Of a DNA stretch of 37,497 nt, positions 1-7,439 are shown piece after piece. The number at the start of each line of letters is the position of its first letter. The stretch's first letter is position 1. The notes under the pieces are model-generated. The model had not been told where the DNA came from and made no database searches. It saw nothing but the letters and a program-made list of their open reading frames with translations. A program made the translations under genes and the position numbers. Location: contig PALM01000033.1 of NCBI GenBank assembly GCA_002706365.1, forward strand, positions 1 to 37,497, given 5' to 3'. The stretch is from Flavobacteriales bacterium (GTDB lineage Bacteria; Bacteroidota; Bacteroidia; Flavobacteriales_E; Vicingaceae).

Positions 1-197
1 AGCAAGCCAAGAAAGAAGGCAAGCCTGAGCAGATCATCGACAAGATCGCTGAAGGTAAACTTCATAAGTATTACAAAGAGAATACTTTGTTGAACCAACA
101 GTTCTTTGTAGATAATAAACTAGATGTGAAAGGCTATTTGAAGTCTGTGAACAGCGATTTGACTGTTACCGATTTCAAACGTAGCTCGCTGGTTTAA
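1..197 (+). CDS. tsf: Elongation factor Ts, C-terminal end (partial)
   Basis: The reading frame is open from the left edge (first full codon at base 3) to a TAA at 195-197 and gives the last 64 residues of EF-Ts. EF-Ts is the guanine-nucleotide exchange factor that recycles EF-Tu in the cytoplasm. Visible hallmarks are the family's C-terminal motif with KPE, then KIAEGKL, then TLLNQ, and the ending DLTVTDFKR that is typical of Bacteroidota EF-Ts. The 5' part, with the Tu-binding TDFV motif, lies outside the window. The order tsf, pyrH, frr matches the common bacterial rpsB-tsf-pyrH-frr cluster, but here a strong terminator separates tsf from pyrH. Confidence 0.95.
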   Translation, partial: QAKKEGKPEQIIDKIAEGKLHKYYKENTLLNQQFFVDNKLDVKGYLKSVNSDLTVTDFKRSSLV

Positions 198-210
198 TTA
201 GAATATTTAA

Positions 211-239
211 AGAGAGAAGTTTACTTCTCTCTTTTTTTT
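211..239 (+). terminator. Rho-independent terminator after tsf
   Basis: A perfect 10-bp inverted repeat (AGAGAGAAGT at 211-220 against ACTTCTCTCT at 223-232) is followed by an uninterrupted T-run to 239. It starts 14 bases after the tsf stop. This is a classic intrinsic terminator, so pyrH probably has its own promoter or depends on read-through. Confidence 0.9.
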
Positions 240-297
240 GTCCTTTCCTCAGATTCTCTTAAAGAGAATTGATTTATTTTGTAAAAAATATAGGCAG

Positions 298-1008
298 ATG
301 ACTTACAAACGTATCCTCCTAAAACTTAGTGGTGAAGCCCTAATGGGTGAGAAACAATTTGGAATCGATCACAGCAGATTGAATCAATATGCGAAAGAGA
401 TCAAAGAAATTGTCGACGAAGGTGTAGAGGTTGCGATTGTAATTGGTGGAGGAAACATCTTCCGCGGTATCCAAGCTGTAGATGGCGGAATTGAAAGAGT
501 GCAGGGCGACTATATGGGGATGCTCGCTACTGTGATCAATAGCATGGCACTACAATCGGCTCTTGAAGAGATCGATGTGTATACCCGTCTTCAAACTGCT
601 ATTAAAATGGAACAGATCGCTGAGCCTTATATCAGACGAAAAGCTGTTCGCCACCTCGAAAAAGGCCGAGTAGTGATCTTCGGTGCCGGAACAGGAAACC
701 CATACTTTACCACAGATACTGCAGCAAGCTTAAGAGCTATCGAGATCGAAGCGGATGTGATCCTCAAAGGAACTCGTGTGGATGGAATCTATAGCGCAGA
801 TCCAGAGAAAGATGCGGATGCAGTGAAATACGATAAGATCTCCTTCTCCGAAGTTTATGAGAAAGGGCTGAACGTGATGGACCTTACCGCCTTTACCCTC
901 TGCAATGAGAACAAGCTTCCTATTGTAGTCTTCGATATGAACAAAGCGGGCAATTTGAAAGAAGTTGTGCTCGGTTCCGAGCAAGTGGGTACCCTTGTTG
1001 AGTTTTAA
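298..1008 (+). CDS. pyrH: UMP kinase (uridylate kinase)
   Basis: This is the 236-residue bacterial UMP kinase of the amino-acid-kinase fold. It phosphorylates UMP to UDP with ATP in pyrimidine nucleotide synthesis, as a cytoplasmic hexamer. The N-terminal [12 protein letters not shown] motif, the glycine-rich GGGNIFRG loop and the segment [16 protein letters not shown] are all present. The ATG at 298 was chosen because it gives the family's usual start ([13 protein letters not shown]) and length. The frame extends upstream to a TTG at 238, but that extension overlaps the terminator T-run and has no family match. The leader carries a small hairpin (253-259 with 263-269) and a TTATTTTG stretch resembling the Bacteroidota -7 element. 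frr follows 48 bases downstream, probably in the same transcript. Confidence 0.97.
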   Translation: MTYKRILLKLSGEALMGEKQFGIDHSRLNQYAKEIKEIVDEGVEVAIVIGGGNIFRGIQAVDGGIERVQGDYMGMLATVINSMALQSALEEIDVYTRLQTAIKMEQIAEPYIRRKAVRHLEKGRVVIFGAGTGNPYFTTDTAASLRAIEIEADVILKGTRVDGIYSADPEKDADAVKYDKISFSEVYEKGLNVMDLTAFTLCNENKLPIVVFDMNKAGNLKEVVLGSEQVGTLVEF

Positions 1009-1056
1009 GCGGGCATTTTCTAAGAATGCTTAATTTCATGCCGTTCAATTAATGCT

Positions 1057-1620
1057 ATGGAAGAGGAAATAGAAATCATTCTTGAGAGCGCTGACGAATC
1101 AATGAAAAGCGCCATTACCCACTTTGAAAAAGAGCTCACAAAAATTAGAGCGGGTAAAGCCAATCCAAATATGTTGGATTCTGTGTATGTGGAATACTAC
1201 GGTGCACAAACTCCACTAGGACAAGTTGCTAATGTAGGAACACTTGACGCCAGAACACTCACTATCGATCCCTGGGAAAAATCTACTCTTGAACCTATCG
1301 AAAGAGCCATCATCAACTCTAATCTGGGACTAAACCCTCAGAATAATGGAGAAATGATCATTATCAATATTCCTCAGCTTACTGAAGAGCGCAGAAAAGA
1401 CCTTGTTCGTCAGGCTAAAGCTGAAGCAGAAGATGCTAGAGTAAGTATCCGAAATGCGCGTAAAGATGCCAATGATGAAGTGAAAGGACTCGAAAAGGAA
1501 GGACTATCAGAAGATCAGGCGAAAGGTGTGGTAGAATCTATCCAAGACCTTACCGATAAGCACTCAGGAAGAGTGGATGCGATCCTTGCGGCGAAGGAAG
1601 AGGACATAATGAAGGTGTAG
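1057..1620 (+). CDS. frr: Ribosome recycling factor
   Basis: The 187-residue product matches ribosome recycling factor, which with EF-G splits post-termination ribosomes. Typical family segments are seen: the early helix containing KIRAGKANPNML, the DARTLTIDPWEKS stretch, then IIINIPQLTEERRKDLV, and the coiled helix with RNARKDANDEVKGLEKEG. The length equals the usual 185 or so. The ATG at 1057 leaves no extra N-terminal residues. The TAG stop at 1618-1620 is followed within two bases by degenerate and then perfect 7-bp CTAG repeat units, so the repeat array begins at the very end of this gene. Confidence 0.97.
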   Translation: MEEEIEIILESADESMKSAITHFEKELTKIRAGKANPNMLDSVYVEYYGAQTPLGQVANVGTLDARTLTIDPWEKSTLEPIERAIINSNLGLNPQNNGEMIIINIPQLTEERRKDLVRQAKAEAEDARVSIRNARKDANDEVKGLEKEGLSEDQAKGVVESIQDLTDKHSGRVDAILAAKEEDIMKV

Positions 1621-1621
1621 T

Positions 1622-1670
1622 TTAGAATCTGGAAACTAGAATCTAGAACCTAGAGCCTAGAATCTAGACT
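1622..1670 (+). repeat. CTAGAVY heptamer array, left copy (plus orientation)
   Basis: Five tandem 7-bp units fitting CTAG-A-[A/G/C]-[C/T] run from 1636 to 1670, preceded in register by two degenerate units (1622-1635). The last unit is CTAGACT, followed by G at 1671. The array starts just after the frr stop and supplies the stop codon (complement of 1664-1666) of the minus-strand four-helix-bundle gene. It points toward a matching minus-orientation array at 2090-2117. Confidence 0.9.
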
Positions 1671-2026
1671 GAACCTAGATTGCTTTTGAATCCTTTAATC
1701 ATTTTTTGAATCTTATCAATTTTCAACTTCAGATCACTGCAGTCTGACGCCTTTATATATTTCCTTCTTTCAGAGATAATCAATTGCGTTTCTAGCTCGT
1801 AAGATGATCCTAGAGAAATATCTAGAAAATGGGAGAATGATTTGTTTGATCTACTAGAACCTTCTGCAATATTTGTTGGTATTGAGGAAGAAGATCTACT
1901 CATTTGAGACTGCATTCCATATAGCTCAGAGTTTGGCATTTTTTCCAAAAGATCATAAACGTCATCTGCTATTTCAATTCCAACTTTCCAAATAGTTAGC
2001 TTCTTATAATTGTGTCGCTTTTCCAT
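1664..2026 (-). CDS. Four-helix-bundle protein (S23/IVP type)
   Basis: The 120-residue product belongs to the four-helix-bundle family first described as proteins encoded in 23S rRNA intervening sequences. These proteins occur widely in Bacteroidota as stand-alone genes of unproven function. Family marks are the start YKKLTIWK, the central ELYGMQSQMSRSSSSIPTNI, the NIAEG motif, and the GSSYELETQL segment before the last helix. There is no signal peptide or membrane segment. The gene has its own promoter-like sequence, and its V-stop end is formed by the last unit of the left CTAG array. It lies between convergent frr and the radical SAM gene and looks like an independent cassette rather than an operon member. 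Binding to structured RNA has been proposed for relatives, but nothing in this sequence proves a role. Confidence 0.88.
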   Translation of the reverse strand: MEKRHNYKKLTIWKVGIEIADDVYDLLEKMPNSELYGMQSQMSRSSSSIPTNIAEGSSRSNKSFSHFLDISLGSSYELETQLIISERRKYIKASDCSDLKLKIDKIQKMIKGFKSNLGSV

Positions 2027-2053
2027 AAGTTTTGATTTTAAACATCACTTATT

Positions 2054-2084
2054 AAAAGTTACAACATTCAATTTATAGCAGCAA
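2054..2084 (-). promoter_or_regulatory. Putative Bacteroidota promoter for the four-helix-bundle gene
   Basis: On the minus strand TTG (complement of 2082-2084) is followed after exactly 20 bases by TAACTTTT (complement of 2054-2061), one base off the TAnnTTTG -7 consensus. The start codon lies 27 bases further on. The whole promoter is inside the two inward-facing CTAG arrays, so the cassette carries its own promoter. Confidence 0.55.
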
Positions 2085-2089
2085 ATCGC

Positions 2090-2117
2090 AGTCTAGAGTC
2101 TAGGTTCTAGGTTCTAG
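2090..2117 (-). repeat. CTAGAVY heptamer array, right copy (minus orientation)
   Basis: Four tandem 7-bp units fit CTAGAVY when read on the minus strand, with a degenerate fifth at 2118-2124. Read in that direction the array again ends with CTAGACT followed by G (complement of 2089-2096), the same 8-bp end as the left array. The two arrays face each other across the four-helix-bundle gene. The outer edge is within about 10 bases of the radical SAM stop codon. Confidence 0.9.
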
Positions 2118-2123
2118 GCTCTT

Positions 2124-2145
2124 GTTTTCAGCTCCCGCTGAAAAC
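2124..2145. repeat. Inverted repeat across the radical SAM stop codon
   Basis: A perfect 9-bp inverted repeat, GTTTTCAGC (2124-2132) against GCTGAAAAC (2137-2145) with a 4-base loop, spans the last codons and TGA stop of the radical SAM gene. No T-run follows on the minus strand, so it is not a standard intrinsic terminator. It could still protect the mRNA 3' end or stall polymerase. It directly abuts the right CTAG array. Confidence 0.6.
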
Positions 2146-3156
2146 CCTCGTCCCTTCCGAACAATTCCTGCAGATCTCAATATTCTCCCTGCCTTTGAAT
2201 AGCTGTTTTCTGAATGCCCGATAGGCCTCTCCTTTCCAGATCGACTTAAAATCGGCTTCCGCCAATTCGCCCATGCTGTATTCCGCATCCTTATCGAAGC
2301 AGCAGGGAATCACTCTTCCATCCCAGGTGATCACACAGGAATGCCATAGCTTCCAGCAATGGTTATCAAGTGAGTTTTTGATGGAATAAGTACCATCCGA
2401 GTTCTTTTTATAGCGCGAATATTTATCTATGGAGGGCATTAGTGGATTGCCATGCTCATGCTCGTAAAGCTGAGCGGTCTTTAGTTTCACTTCATTCACG
2501 CCGTACTCTTTGGCAAGCTCATAGACTTCATCTATTTGATGCTCATTGGGCTTTACCACAAGGAATTGAAAGATCAAATGGGGAGTTTTCGACTTCAATT
2601 CCTTCTTCCATTTCACCACATTCTTGGTGCCTTCCAGAACCTTGCTTAGCTGTCCGCCTTTGCGATAATTCTCATAGGTCTCTTGTGTGGTGCCATCGAT
2701 GGATATGATCAAACGGTCCAAGCCACTTTCCACCGTCTTCTTGGCATTCTCATCATTCAAGAAATGTGCATTAGTAGATGTGGCTGTATAGATATTGGCC
2801 TGATTCGCATATTCCACCATATCAAGGAAATGCGGATTGATGTAGGGCTCACCCTGAAAATAAAAGGTGAGGTAAAAGCTTTCTTTAGACATCTGATCGA
2901 TCACCGATCTGTAGAAATCTGCTTTGAGGTTTCCTGTAGGCCTTGTGAAAGATCGCAAGCCACTTGGGCATTCCGGACAGCCCAAATTACACGCTGTGGT
3001 GGGTTCTATTGCGATGGCCAAAGGGGCGCCCCAATGCCAATTGATCATAAAAGTGCGAGAGATCGCAAAGCTGAACCAGATCTTAAATGCATTCAGCATC
3101 CTTGGCAAACTGCTTCGCTTGATCAATTGTAACTTATCCCAAAAGTGGAGCGTCAT
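2128..3156 (-). CDS. Radical SAM protein with SPASM-type C-terminal cysteines
   Basis: This 342-residue protein is a radical S-adenosylmethionine enzyme. The cluster motif is C56-x3-C60-x2-C63 (CNLGCPEC), followed by SAM-domain segments with YFQGEPYINP, the STNAHFL strand and the RLIISIDG strand. The C-terminal third has a SPASM-like set of cysteines (CWKLWHSC, then IPCCFD, then CRNCSEG) that would bind auxiliary Fe-S clusters. Such proteins modify peptides or act in cofactor and glycan pathways; the substrate here is unknown and no precursor peptide was seen nearby. The ATG at 3156 was chosen: a -7 element (TACTTTTA) lies four bases upstream, and the alternative TTG at 3177 would place that element inside the gene. 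The neighbouring DUF5686 gene is divergent, with no functional link evident. Confidence 0.88.
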   Translation of the reverse strand: MTLHFWDKLQLIKRSSLPRMLNAFKIWFSFAISRTFMINWHWGAPLAIAIEPTTACNLGCPECPSGLRSFTRPTGNLKADFYRSVIDQMSKESFYLTFYFQGEPYINPHFLDMVEYANQANIYTATSTNAHFLNDENAKKTVESGLDRLIISIDGTTQETYENYRKGGQLSKVLEGTKNVVKWKKELKSKTPHLIFQFLVVKPNEHQIDEVYELAKEYGVNEVKLKTAQLYEHEHGNPLMPSIDKYSRYKKNSDGTYSIKNSLDNHCWKLWHSCVITWDGRVIPCCFDKDAEYSMGELAEADFKSIWKGEAYRAFRKQLFKGRENIEICRNCSEGTRVFSGS

Positions 3157-3160
3157 ATTG

Positions 3161-3168
3161 TAAAAGTA
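3161..3168 (-). promoter_or_regulatory. Putative -7 element of the radical SAM gene
   Basis: TACTTTTA on the minus strand is one base off the Bacteroidota TAnnTTTG element and ends only four bases before the ATG at 3156. No TTG is found at the expected -33 distance. The short spacing would give a leaderless or nearly leaderless mRNA. Confidence 0.45.
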
Positions 3169-3200
3169 AGACGTCAATTACTCATAATGGAGATTTCTGA

Positions 3201-3208
3201 TATCTTTA
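3201..3208 (+). promoter_or_regulatory. Putative -7 element of the DUF5686 gene
   Basis: TATCTTTA matches TAnnTTTG except for the last base and ends eight bases before the ATG at 3217. It supports 3217 as the start, because the upstream ATG (3187) and GTG (3145) would lie before the transcription start. No TTG was found at about -33. Confidence 0.45.
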
Positions 3209-3216
3209 GGCGCTTT

Positions 3217-5643
3217 ATGCGCAATTCGTTACTAATCATACTATTACTGACCGTATTCGGACTGAATGCTCAATTCCAGTATTCGGGAACCATCGTAGAT
3301 AGCTTGTCGAAAGAACCTCTTGCCTTCGTGAATGTGGTTGATCCGGTGAATATGCGTGGGACAACTACAGATATTGACGGGAAGTTCAAATTGAATAGTC
3401 AGACAGCTGTTGAGACTTTGCGATTTTCCTATGTGGGATATAAGCCGAAATCCGTAAGAACCGCAAATCTCAAGAAAGGAGGAACCATCTTTTTGCAGTC
3501 TGCCAATGTGCAGATATCAGAAGTAGAGATCCTTCCGGGAGTGAATCCGGCCCATCGAATAATTGACTTAGCCATAGAGAATCGGGATAAGAACAATCCT
3601 GAGAAATCGACGGAATTCAAATATGAGTCGTACAACAAATTGGTCTTTACTGCCCAACTGGATAGCGCTATTCTCGCGAATCAAGACTCTCTGGAGTTGC
3701 TAGATACCAATCTGCAAGAGGCCTATAAATTCCTCAACAATCAGCACATCTTTATGATGGAGTCTATCACTGAGCGCAATCACATTCCGCCTGAATTATC
3801 CAAGGAGGTAGTAAAAGCTTCGCGAGTATCGGGCTTGAAGAATCCGATCTTTTCCTTGATAGGAACTCAGATGCAGTCATTTTCATTCTACACCAATTAC
3901 ATTAATCTCTTTGGGGGTAATTTCTTGAGTCCGATCAGTAAAGGAAGCACATCAAAATACCTCTTTATGCTTTCGGATACAATTTTAGAGGGCTCTGATA
4001 GCATTTTTGTGATCAAGTTCCAGCCTCGGAAGGGGAAGAATTTTGAGGGCTTAAAAGGGATTCTTCACATTAATACCAATGGCTTTGCCGTGCAGAATGT
4101 GGTAGCCGAACCATTTGAGGAAAGCTCGATGAATGTGCGCATTCAGCAACGCTATGAATTCATTGATGGAAAGCAGTGGTTTCCCGTGCAGCTCAATACT
4201 AATCTACTTATGAAAGAAGTGATCATTGAGGAGTATCCGGCGATTGGAATTGGCAGATCCTATATCAAGAATATCAAGCTAGAATCGGATCTGAACAAGA
4301 GAGAGATTGGGAATACGGTCTTGAGTCTGGATCCTGAGGCCGGAAAACAAACGGAGGAATATTGGAACAGCTATCGCAGCGATACTTTGAATGCCAAAGA
4401 GCAGAAGACCTATCATTGGATGGACAGCATAGGGGATGCCGAGAATCTTGATGAGAAGATCAAGATCTATAAAACCTTAATTACAGGGGCTGTTCCTTGG
4501 GGACCAATAGATCTGCCTATTCAGCATTGGTTTGATTTCAACGACTATGAAGGCTTTCGTTTGGGTTTAGGGGCAGAGACCAATGATAAGGTGATCAAGA
4601 ATTTCCGTCTGGGCGGATATGGAGCCTATGGGTTTAAGGATAAAGCATTCAAATACGGAGGCTACATGAAGTGGACACCGGAATCTAATCGCGGATTCAA
4701 TATGAAAGCCTCCTATTCCAACGATGTGGTTGAGAGTGGAGGAACTACCTTTTCAAATGATCGTCTGCAGACATTTTCCAATGAGGGTTTGAAAAAGCTG
4801 TATATCAGTAGAATGGATGGAGTGGAAAAATATCAAGTAGAGGCAGGTTTTCGAGCTTTGCGCGATTTTCAGTTCACCCTGATCGGAAATATGCAGGATA
4901 GAACTATCACTTCAGATTACACTTTTGTGGATGAGAATGCAGAGCTGGGGACTGCACCTATTGATGAGTTCAGGCTGTTTGAAACCGCTTTGGATATCCG
5001 ATATTCCTTTAGAGAGAAATATGCCGAGATGTTCGGAGTAAAGTTTCCGGTAGAAAGCAAGTATCCCGTTGTGCATTTGAGGTTCACACAGGGTTTAAAC
5101 GATTACCTTGAAGCTGATTATGAGTACCAAAGAATAGATCTAAAGATCGATCAGCATATACTTTGGAAAGGATTGGGAGTGACTTCATTGCGCATTGCCG
5201 GTGGATTCATTGAAGGAGAGATTCCGATCACAGCCAATTATCGTACTCAAGGTACGTTCTCAGAAGGCTTTTTGGTGGCTACAGAGTATAGTTTTGAGAC
5301 GGTAAAGCCAAATGAGTTCTATTCTGATAGATATGCCAGTTTCTTCTTCCGACATAACTTCAAAGATCTTTTATTTAGCACTGAAAAATTCAAGCCCAAT
5401 CTGGTTTTGATCTTCTCTTATGGATATGGCGATCTAGTGCAAACAGATGCAGAACAACATCAAAATTTCTCATTTTCAACTATGAAGAATGGATTAGCAG
5501 AAGGGGGTATTGCCATCAACAATCTCTTCAGTCTGAACTTTACCAGCTTCGGTGTCTCCGCTTTCTACCGCATGGGTCCTTATTCCTTTGAAGATTGGGA
5601 AGATAATGCGGTCTTTAAGCTATCGACCAGCTTTGCGTTTTGA
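3217..5643 (+). CDS. Carboxypeptidase-like regulatory domain / DUF5686 outer-membrane protein
   Basis: This predicted 808-residue exported protein begins with a signal peptide (a hydrophobic LLIILLL core ending near NAQ). An N-terminal beta-sandwich of the CarboxypepD_reg-like type follows, shown by GTIVDSLSKEPLAFVNV, then GTTTDIDGKFKL and RFSYVGYK, which is also the typical plug-side domain of Bacteroidota outer-membrane proteins. The remaining 600 or so residues match the DUF5686 family. They are rich in alternating aromatic strands and end in an aromatic residue (FAF), as expected for an outer-membrane beta-barrel. Function is unknown, and no TonB-dependent receptor plug was recognised. 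It is divergent from the radical SAM gene, and 59 bases separate it from the next gene. Confidence 0.82.
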   Translation: MRNSLLIILLLTVFGLNAQFQYSGTIVDSLSKEPLAFVNVVDPVNMRGTTTDIDGKFKLNSQTAVETLRFSYVGYKPKSVRTANLKKGGTIFLQSANVQISEVEILPGVNPAHRIIDLAIENRDKNNPEKSTEFKYESYNKLVFTAQLDSAILANQDSLELLDTNLQEAYKFLNNQHIFMMESITERNHIPPELSKEVVKASRVSGLKNPIFSLIGTQMQSFSFYTNYINLFGGNFLSPISKGSTSKYLFMLSDTILEGSDSIFVIKFQPRKGKNFEGLKGILHINTNGFAVQNVVAEPFEESSMNVRIQQRYEFIDGKQWFPVQLNTNLLMKEVIIEEYPAIGIGRSYIKNIKLESDLNKREIGNTVLSLDPEAGKQTEEYWNSYRSDTLNAKEQKTYHWMDSIGDAENLDEKIKIYKTLITGAVPWGPIDLPIQHWFDFNDYEGFRLGLGAETNDKVIKNFRLGGYGAYGFKDKAFKYGGYMKWTPESNRGFNMKASYSNDVVESGGTTFSNDRLQTFSNEGLKKLYISRMDGVEKYQVEAGFRALRDFQFTLIGNMQDRTITSDYTFVDENAELGTAPIDEFRLFETALDIRYSFREKYAEMFGVKFPVESKYPVVHLRFTQGLNDYLEADYEYQRIDLKIDQHILWKGLGVTSLRIAGGFIEGEIPITANYRTQGTFSEGFLVATEYSFETVKPNEFYSDRYASFFFRHNFKDLLFSTEKFKPNLVLIFSYGYGDLVQTDAEQHQNFSFSTMKNGLAEGGIAINNLFSLNFTSFGVSAFYRMGPYSFEDWEDNAVFKLSTSFAF

Positions 5644-5702
5644 TCTCATAAAGTAAACGACTAGGAATAAAAGAAAAAGGATATCTTATCGTTTTAAGAT
5701 TC

Positions 5703-7004
5703 ATGAAGCACTTTCATAGATACTTCGTTTTATTCAGCCTTTGCTTAATAGCTGCTTTTTCTGCTGAAATTAAGGCATGCAGCATGTATAAGCTCACCGT
5801 GGATGGAACTACTATGGTAGGTTGCAATCATGATGCATGGTATACTACGCCTAAAATATGGTTTGAAAATGCAAAGTTCCCAGGTGAATTTGGAGCCGGA
5901 TTTACCGGAGCTAGAGAAGTAGATAGCAAACGAACTTCTCCGCAATCGGGTATGAATACGGCCGGACTTACCTTTTCGAGACTCACTTCATATTATCCCA
6001 AACAAGAGCCATATAAAGGGAGGTTGAAAATTTTAGATGAAGCAGACTACCTGAGCTCAATTTTGCATAGGTGTGCTACTGTTGAGGATGTGATGAAATA
6101 CATTGAGCAATATGATCATAGCTTTTTTATTGATGATGTATTTATCTATATAGATAGTCTTGGGGAGTATCTAATTGTAGAACCTTATAATCTTATAAAA
6201 GGCAATGACCCTACTTATCTATTGGCCAATTTTTGTCCTTCGATAACTGAGTCCGGACAAGCCAGGAAAATGGATCGTTATAGAAATGGCGAAGAATTCA
6301 TCAATGCGCATCAATTAAACTCTTCACTTGCTTACTTAACTGCACTATCAGATACCATGCATGTTTCACGCAGCAGGAATGGAGATGGAACACTTATTAC
6401 TTCAATTTGGGATACCAAGAGCAAATCAGTCAATTTGTACTTCTATCATGCTTATGATTCTACAATACAGTATGTGTTAGCTGAAGAATTAGCAAAGGGA
6501 GATCATCTGATCAGTCTTCCTGCGGTGTTTCCTAAGAATGCAGATTTCGAACGACTGATCAATTACAAGACGCCATTTAATACTATTGAATTGAGATACT
6601 TACTGGTAGCAATAGCAGCATTTTTGCTCTTCCTAAGCATGCTCTTATTTCTTTCATTGTTTATTAAGGATAGATTGAGCTCAATTTCTACAAAAGGAGT
6701 CTTAATGTTTTCGGTTTTGAACTTGATATTGATCGCTTATTTAGCTGTTTTGGCTACTAATCAATACATCTATTATTTTGATGCTCCATATATCCATCAT
6801 AGCTCAGCTCTTGTAAGCGCATCATCATACACTCCTTTCCTGCTGCTCCTTATGATTGGGCCTTTGATCTTTTTTACTATTCAAAAATTAAAGTCGAAGC
6901 ACACCAAATCATGGGTCAAAACAATTTTGGTATCAAATAACATATTATTTCTCATGCTATGTGCAGGCTTTGCATATTGGGGACTATATAGTTTTTGGAA
7001 CTAA
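5703..7004 (+). CDS. Exported Ntn-hydrolase-like amidohydrolase with four C-terminal membrane helices
   Basis: The first 25 residues form a signal peptide ending in KA. The next residue, Cys26, begins the segment CSMYKLTVDGTTMVGCNHD, which fits the N-terminal nucleophile strand of linear-amide C-N hydrolases (choloylglycine hydrolase, penicillin V acylase and acyltransferase relatives). Cleavage there would expose the catalytic Cys as the mature N-terminus. The catalytic domain runs to about residue 285, with typical NTAGLTFSRLT and LIVEPYN strands. Four hydrophobic segments follow, at about 297-322, 330-352, 372-396 and 406-430. The likely activity is amide-bond hydrolysis outside the inner membrane; the substrate is unknown. 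A C-terminal four-helix membrane domain is not usual for this fold. It stands alone between genes in the same direction. Confidence 0.75.
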   Translation: MKHFHRYFVLFSLCLIAAFSAEIKACSMYKLTVDGTTMVGCNHDAWYTTPKIWFENAKFPGEFGAGFTGAREVDSKRTSPQSGMNTAGLTFSRLTSYYPKQEPYKGRLKILDEADYLSSILHRCATVEDVMKYIEQYDHSFFIDDVFIYIDSLGEYLIVEPYNLIKGNDPTYLLANFCPSITESGQARKMDRYRNGEEFINAHQLNSSLAYLTALSDTMHVSRSRNGDGTLITSIWDTKSKSVNLYFYHAYDSTIQYVLAEELAKGDHLISLPAVFPKNADFERLINYKTPFNTIELRYLLVAIAAFLLFLSMLLFLSLFIKDRLSSISTKGVLMFSVLNLILIAYLAVLATNQYIYYFDAPYIHHSSALVSASSYTPFLLLLMIGPLIFFTIQKLKSKHTKSWVKTILVSNNILFLMLCAGFAYWGLYSFWN

Positions 7005-7081
7005 TCATGGCAAAATAAGGCAGCTTAGGATAAGAGGTATAATATTTTATCTTGACTTAATTTTTTTGCGAAAGAACCATT

Positions 7082-7177
7082 TTGAAATTTAATCCACCAA
7101 TAGAATCAAGGTCAACTGAAGAGCTCGTTCTAATTGCCTATGCAACTGAAGAGGAATGGCAGCGAAAAACAATTTAG
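7082..7177 (+). pseudogene. Short reading frame, possibly a truncated membrane-protein N-terminus
   Basis: A 31-codon frame from a TTG at 7082 to a TAG at 7175-7177 encodes a protein-like sequence with FNPPIESRSTEELVLIA and EEEWQ. To my recollection this resembles the short N-terminal segment (TEEL then a W-Q motif) found ahead of membrane domains in unnamed Bacteroidota proteins. The stop comes where such proteins would continue, and the next gene starts 10 bases later. It may be a remnant or a very small gene. An in-frame stop at 7058-7060 limits any upstream start. The family match is from memory only. Confidence 0.3.
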
Positions 7178-7187
7178 ATAGACGGCT

Positions 7188-7382
7188 ATGAACAAACGAA
7201 CAAAAATTATTCTACTTGCAATTACATCTGGTCTTGTTAGTTTAGGAGTGAATGTTGGCATGGATTATTGGAATGAGAAAGAAGCTGATTATCCATGGTA
7301 CATCTTTAACTTCTTTCTTTGGTTAGCAATTGGAGCTTTATCAGCATATTTGGTCATAAAAGAGGCTGAGGAAGGATCTTGA
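7188..7382 (+). CDS. Small two-helix membrane protein, unknown function
   Basis: This 64-residue protein has two hydrophobic segments (about residues 6-24 and 38-58) separated by a charged loop (YWNEKEADYPWY), with a KRTK start and an acidic tail EAEEGS. The predicted location is the inner membrane. I do not recognise a family. The start ATG follows the upstream 31-codon frame by 10 bases, and the next membrane-protein gene begins 57 bases after the stop. The three may derive from one family of membrane proteins. Support rests on membrane-protein composition and colinearity only. Confidence 0.5.
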   Translation: MNKRTKIILLAITSGLVSLGVNVGMDYWNEKEADYPWYIFNFFLWLAIGALSAYLVIKEAEEGS

Positions 7383-7439
7383 TGTGGATCTACTCATGAG
7401 ATCAATTGCTCATAAAAGATTAAATTGATCGCTCAATAG

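Noticed and set aside
238-297. Longer pyrH starting at TTG 238
   Set aside because: The extension begins in the terminator T-run and has no family match. ATG 298 gives the standard N-terminus and length.
1622-2117. CRISPR array
   Set aside because: Units are 7 bp, directly tandem and without spacers, and no cas gene is present.
2124-2145. Intrinsic terminator of the radical SAM gene
   Set aside because: The inverted repeat is perfect but no T-run follows on the minus strand.
2442-3163. Plus-strand frames opposite the radical SAM gene
   Set aside because: They are shadows of a gene with clear cysteine motifs on the other strand.
3145-3216. Longer DUF5686 protein from GTG 3145 or ATG 3187
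   Set aside because: A -7 element at 3201-3208 lies downstream of both, and 3217 gives a clean signal peptide. ATG 3187 cannot be fully excluded.
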